Below are positions 60,625 to 64,000 of a DNA stretch of 64,000 nt, piece by piece. The notes beneath the pieces are model-generated. The model worked only from the letters and a program-made list of their open reading frames with translations. It was not told the origin of the DNA and did no database searches. Numbering within the stretch: the stretch's first letter is position 1; each line of letters begins with the position of its first letter. This DNA comes from Pelodera strongyloides (lineage: Eukaryota > Nematoda > Chromadorea > Rhabditida > Rhabditidae). The translations under genes were made by a program, and so were the position numbers. The DNA lies in assembly GCA_036852015.1 (NCBI GenBank), contig JAANDG010000510.1:42892-106891 (forward strand), given 5' to 3'.

Positions 60625-62057
60625 ATGGAAAATTTTATGGATACGATAAATATTCCTGATATACATGATAGCAGAAATATCTACATAAACGAACTTCAGG
60701 ACATAAGGAGACAATTCATTATCACTTGCGTTGATAAGGCCTCAACAAATTTCTGTTTTTCGTGTCCCTTATTGTATAATGCACATTTATATAAAGAATT
60801 AGGTGTAAATATTACTAGTGGTTCGGTTCCGCCGATTATTCAAGGCAATGACACCTATGTACCTTACGAGATCGAAAGTAAAGACTACATCATTAAAAGA
60901 CATAAAAACTATAGTAGTGTTCTAGGCATCAGTGAGTCTTTTGGCGATACTAACTTACCAATAATTTATGCAATTCCAAAGTTACACAAAGAAGTGGTCA
61001 AAATGCGTTTCATAACAGCAGCTAAGACTAGTTCGTTAAAAACCGCCTCTGTTACACTTCAAAAAGTCCTAAAACACTTCAAAACTCATTTCCGTAACTA
61101 CTGTAACGCAGCCGGCAACTGGAGTACTAAGAAAAACAGATACCTATCAATAGATAACTATATGTCTGTTACTAATAATTCGAATATTAATAAATTCAGT
61201 AAGCTTAAAGTTATGGACTTCAGTAGTCTTTTCACTAATTTACCTCATGATTGCATATTAAATAACATTTTTGAGCTTATAGACATATGTTTCAAAAATT
61301 CAGGAAAACTCTTAATTAATGTCAATAACAAGAAATGTTTCTACACTGATTCCCCGAGTAAGAATTGTTTCGGAGCTCACGAAATAAAACACCTCACTAA
61401 GTATATAATTGAAAATAGTTTCCTTGTCTTCCGTAACAGTATTTTCAAAACAAATAAAAGGAGTCCCACAGGGAGGTAATGCATCACCGCTCTTAGCAGA
61501 CCTCACACTATCTATGATCGAATTCAGATACCTCAAAAATCCCGCAAACCACCATATAAGTATAAAAACTTGTATAAAAAGATATATGGATGATATAGCC
61601 ATTTTTTATAATGATCCAAATGTTATAACTAATATAATTCAAATGTATCCAGCCACTCCTTACACTGGAAGAGGCTAATGATAGAGATAATGAAGCTGCT
61701 TTTCTAGATTTGTACCTAAAACGACAAGATTCTATGTGGAGCATTAACTTATATAATAAAACTGATGATTACTGTTTTGAAGTAATTCGTTTTCCTATGT
61801 ATGACAGTTCTATTAGTACTAATATCAAAATTAGCTGTATATATGGAGAAATTATTAGAATTGGAAGATGCACATCATCACTATCCTTTTTTAAAGATAA
61901 GATAGAGCAACTCCTTAATAGGTTAGCAAATAATAAATACCCCGATAAAGCCATCAAGGATAATACCATCAAATGCTTCAGAAAATATCCAGTATTATCA
62001 CAAAAATACTTAATTTCCGTAAACCATCTAATTGAGTGGGTAGACAAATTTTTCTAA
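60625..62057 (+). pseudogene. Penelope-like reverse transcriptase, frameshifted
   Basis: Three overlapping frames (60625-61479, about 61450-61678 and about 61660-62057) together cover a reverse transcriptase. Seen in order are a start region with CVDKAST, IYAIPKLHK then MRFITAA, VMDFSSLFTNLPHD, GVPQGGNASPLLADL, and the catalytic RYMDDIAIFY. The FTNLPH and RYMDDI forms are those of Penelope-like elements rather than LINEs or LTR elements. At least two frameshifts (near 61460 and 61670) inactivate this copy. I find no GIY-YIG endonuclease attached directly to either end. Very AT-rich, unlike the host exons. Confidence 0.83.
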
Positions 62058-62173
62058 TATCTTCTTTCTGATTTCTTCTCCCTTCTTTCTTCCTTATACC
62101 ATAAAGTTTGGTCAAATAAAATTGAAATATAAACTACGCGTCTAATTGCCTTCATTGATAATATAGCCACGGG

Positions 62174-62193
62174 TTTTTTTTTTTTTTTTTTTT
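62174..62193. repeat. poly-T tract, 20 nt
   Basis: An uninterrupted T run downstream of the RT frame. Confidence 0.85.
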
Positions 62194-62250
62194 ATTACTA
62201 GCCCAGTAACACACACACCTGGTTCTTTTTTCTTTAATCCCCTCAAAATT

Positions 62251-62251
<1 letters not shown>

Positions 62252-62311
<60 letters not shown>
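62252..62311. repeat. poly-C tract, 60 nt
   Basis: An uninterrupted run of 60 C, so 60 G on the minus strand. It is extraordinary for genomic DNA and could be a sequencing or assembly artefact. Confidence 0.9.
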
Positions 62312-62383
62312 TATTATTTTATATTTATTTTGTTTAATTTATTATTTAATTAACAGTCATTTTATACTTGGTAAGCTGTGGCA

Positions 62384-62452
62384 TCACACTGATGATGACC
62401 CCTCCACAGCTTGCCATAAAATCCCGTCTGTGACTTTGGGGTCGAAACGGGT
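62384..62452 (+). other. hammerhead-ribozyme-like strands in non-canonical order
   Basis: CTGATGA (62389-62395) is preceded by TCACA and followed by GACCCC (62397-62402). CCCGTC then TGTGA lies near 62423-62433. GGGGTC-GAAAC-GGG occupies 62438-62451. The three helix pairs TCACA/TGTGA, GACCCC/GGGGTC and CCCG/CGGG, the GUC triplet and both catalytic boxes are those of a hammerhead. However, the strand order is not a circular permutation of the known fold. Penelope-like elements are known to carry hammerheads in their terminal repeats. Confidence 0.35.
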
Positions 62453-62710
62453 TACCTGGGTATTACCGGGTACTTCGTTTAATTTTCTTTTTTCACACTT
62501 TCTTTTAGTTGTTTCTCATAGTTTAATTTTAATTCTTTACCAGTTATACTTTTGGTTTATTATACTGAATCATGTTGTCTGAGTGCACTGGAGGATTAAT
62601 TTCCCCGTCATCAGCAAATGGTTCTATTCTTTTGTTTTATCTTGTTCATTTATAATACTTCTTTTTTATACTTTTTTCACTTTTCGTACCTTCGAATAGT
62701 CTTTTTCTCT

Positions 62711-62900
62711 GCCCTCGTGGCAGCTCCCTACCCGCCCTCGCGGCAGCTCCCTACCGTGCCCTCGCGGCAGCTCCCTACCATGCCCTCGTGGCAGCTCCCT
62801 ACCCTGCCCTCGTGGCAGTTCCCTAGCTCCTGCCCTCGTTGGCAGCTCCCTACCCTGCCCTCGTTGCAGCTCCCTACCCTGCCCGTGGCAGCTCCCTCCG
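62711..62900. repeat. minisatellite, about 8 units of 22-26 bp
   Basis: The unit gccctcgtggcagctcccta with a 2-5 bp spacer is repeated about eight times and then decays. The open frames across it on both strands are repeat artefacts. Confidence 0.9.
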
Positions 62901-63605
62901 GGCGTCAATATCCTGCCTTCTCGCAGCTCTATATCATGACTTCTCTTTCCTTTACTACAGAATATTGTATTTTATTTACAATATGCGCTTTCTAGCTATA
63001 CCACGTCTTCAACCATTTATTATTTCTATACTATTAGTTTCCTGATTTCTTCTATACGCTCGTACTTTTGGGCCCTCATTAATTTCTCTTGAACATATCA
63101 AGAGTTATTCTCTTCCACTTTATTTACTTCTCATCAAAACTACTAGTAAGTGTTTTCTCACTTAATAGCCTTACTTATTCTCTACATATGATTCTCACAA
63201 AATTGCCATTCCGTACCAGATTCTGGTCCAAATTACCTATCTTAAATGTGGATACTAACATTTACCAGAAGCCTATTCCCACAAATTATATTATATACTT
63301 TCTTACATTATTATTTTCTAAGCTTCAGGTACAATGAGGGTTGGCTTTGGAGAATCATGTGCTCCTTTTACTTACTCGTACTCCTTGTAAATTTATTAAT
63401 TGCACTTCTTCTTCACACCTTTCGTATTCAATACTGGCCGTCCTACAGGGTCACCCGGCGGGATTGGCGCTAGCAAGGGTGACAGTCTTGGTGACCCTGG
63501 GACCCTCGTACCACCGTGGCAGAGGTTTTACCTCGATCCCGCCATGTCAGGTATATCCGAAGTGTCCAACCCACCTAGATTTCCCATAAGGCAAAGGGCG
63601 GCTGA

Positions 63606-64000
63606 ACTGGGGAGAATTTATGCCCTGCTACAAACACAGAATACCACCATCGTCTTACTCTTACCTCTCGTAAACTTGGCCCTAAACTTATAATTACTTC
63701 CCTTGAAGGAACTCATCAATTTGGTAATAAATGCACATACAAAGCTTGTAAGATATGTCCTTTAATATCATTTGAAAGGATAGTAAGAAGCAATTCCACC
63801 AGCTATTTTAGTAATACTTATTCTACAAGTAATACAAATTGTAACAGTTGTGGATTGGTGTATTGTATTACTTGTTCTAAATGTGGTATACAATATGTAG
63901 GCGAAACTAAAAGAACCCTTAAGGCTCGTTTCAGTCAGCACCGCTATCATATCAAAAAAGAATCCAACGATACACTACTTTACAAACATTTTGCAGAGTG
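63606..64000 (+). CDS. GIY-YIG endonuclease part of a Penelope-like element, cut by the window edge
   Basis: This open frame has no stop before the edge. A Cys-rich lead-in (CTYKACKICPLISFE and CNSCG) is followed by LVYCITCSKCGIQYVGET then KRTLKARFSQHRYHIKK. This is a GIY-YIG nuclease core with VYC for GIY (63858) and QYVG for YIG, a CxxC between them, the R of the catalytic helix and a following His. Such domains nick DNA for target-primed reverse transcription in Penelope-like elements. It lies 1.5 kb downstream of the RT frame on the same strand. It is therefore either the N-terminal domain of a second element continuing to the right, or the detached C-terminal domain of the left one. The start is unclear because an in-frame TGA lies at 63603. 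Confidence 0.78.

Noticed and set aside
62384..62452. Calling a canonical hammerhead ribozyme
   Set aside because: The catalytic boxes and helices are present, but their linear order is not a permutation of the known fold. It is kept only as a hammerhead-like signal.
62618..62995. Pro/Gln-rich and Arg/Gly-rich frames over the minisatellite
   Set aside because: Composition and period come entirely from the tandem repeat. There is no splice or start context.

Overview
The window is nuclear DNA of a multicellular animal. It holds split genes with GT-AG introns of about 45 bp to 2.4 kb, six of them orthologues of animal housekeeping or signalling families (CCDC12, ATP5F1C, XPO4, MTFR1-type, ATP6AP1 and a rhodopsin-class peptide-type GPCR). 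I assembled every gene by hand from splice sites and reading-frame phase. Each model closes into one uninterrupted frame. I cannot name the phylum. Five genes carry a strong pyrimidine-AG splice acceptor 0-15 nt upstream of the ATG. This suggests either 5' UTR introns or spliced-leader trans-splicing.

Layout: CCDC12 on the minus strand (699-3643); a 5'-truncated non-LTR retrotransposon (about 4134-5128); a transposon-rich spacer (5.1-9.3 kb); ATP synthase gamma, plus strand (9357-13993); exportin-4, plus strand, 31 exons (14349-27635), starting only 355 bp after the gamma stop codon and hosting an unrelated four-helix membrane-protein gene on the opposite strand inside one intron (24166-25874); a 112-bp satellite array (28.37-29.33 kb); an MTFR1-type mitochondrial fission regulator, minus strand, 13 exons (30027-34663); ATP6AP1/Ac45, plus strand, 16 exons (36415-43016); a predicted cysteine peptidase of unknown subfamily, minus strand, 14 exons (43931-48530); an orphan gene, plus strand, 7 exons (50075-52751); a GPCR, minus strand, 8 exons (54429-59712); and a Penelope-like retroelement region reaching the right edge (60.6-64.0 kb).

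Introns and spacers are dense with small inverted-repeat DNA elements. They include at least two TA-flanked (Tc1/mariner-like) MITE families, a PIF/Harbinger-type MITE with a TTA duplication, an element nested inside another, two elements placed back to back sharing one TA, near-perfect 165-bp hairpins, and a tRNA-derived SINE. The genes do not form one pathway. ATP6AP1 and the gamma subunit belong to different rotary ATPases, CCDC12 is spliceosomal, XPO4 is a nuclear transport receptor and MTFR1 acts at mitochondria. The least explained items are the orphan peptidase, the 143-residue N-terminal extension of the MTFR1 protein, and hammerhead-ribozyme-like strands in a non-canonical order within the Penelope-like region.
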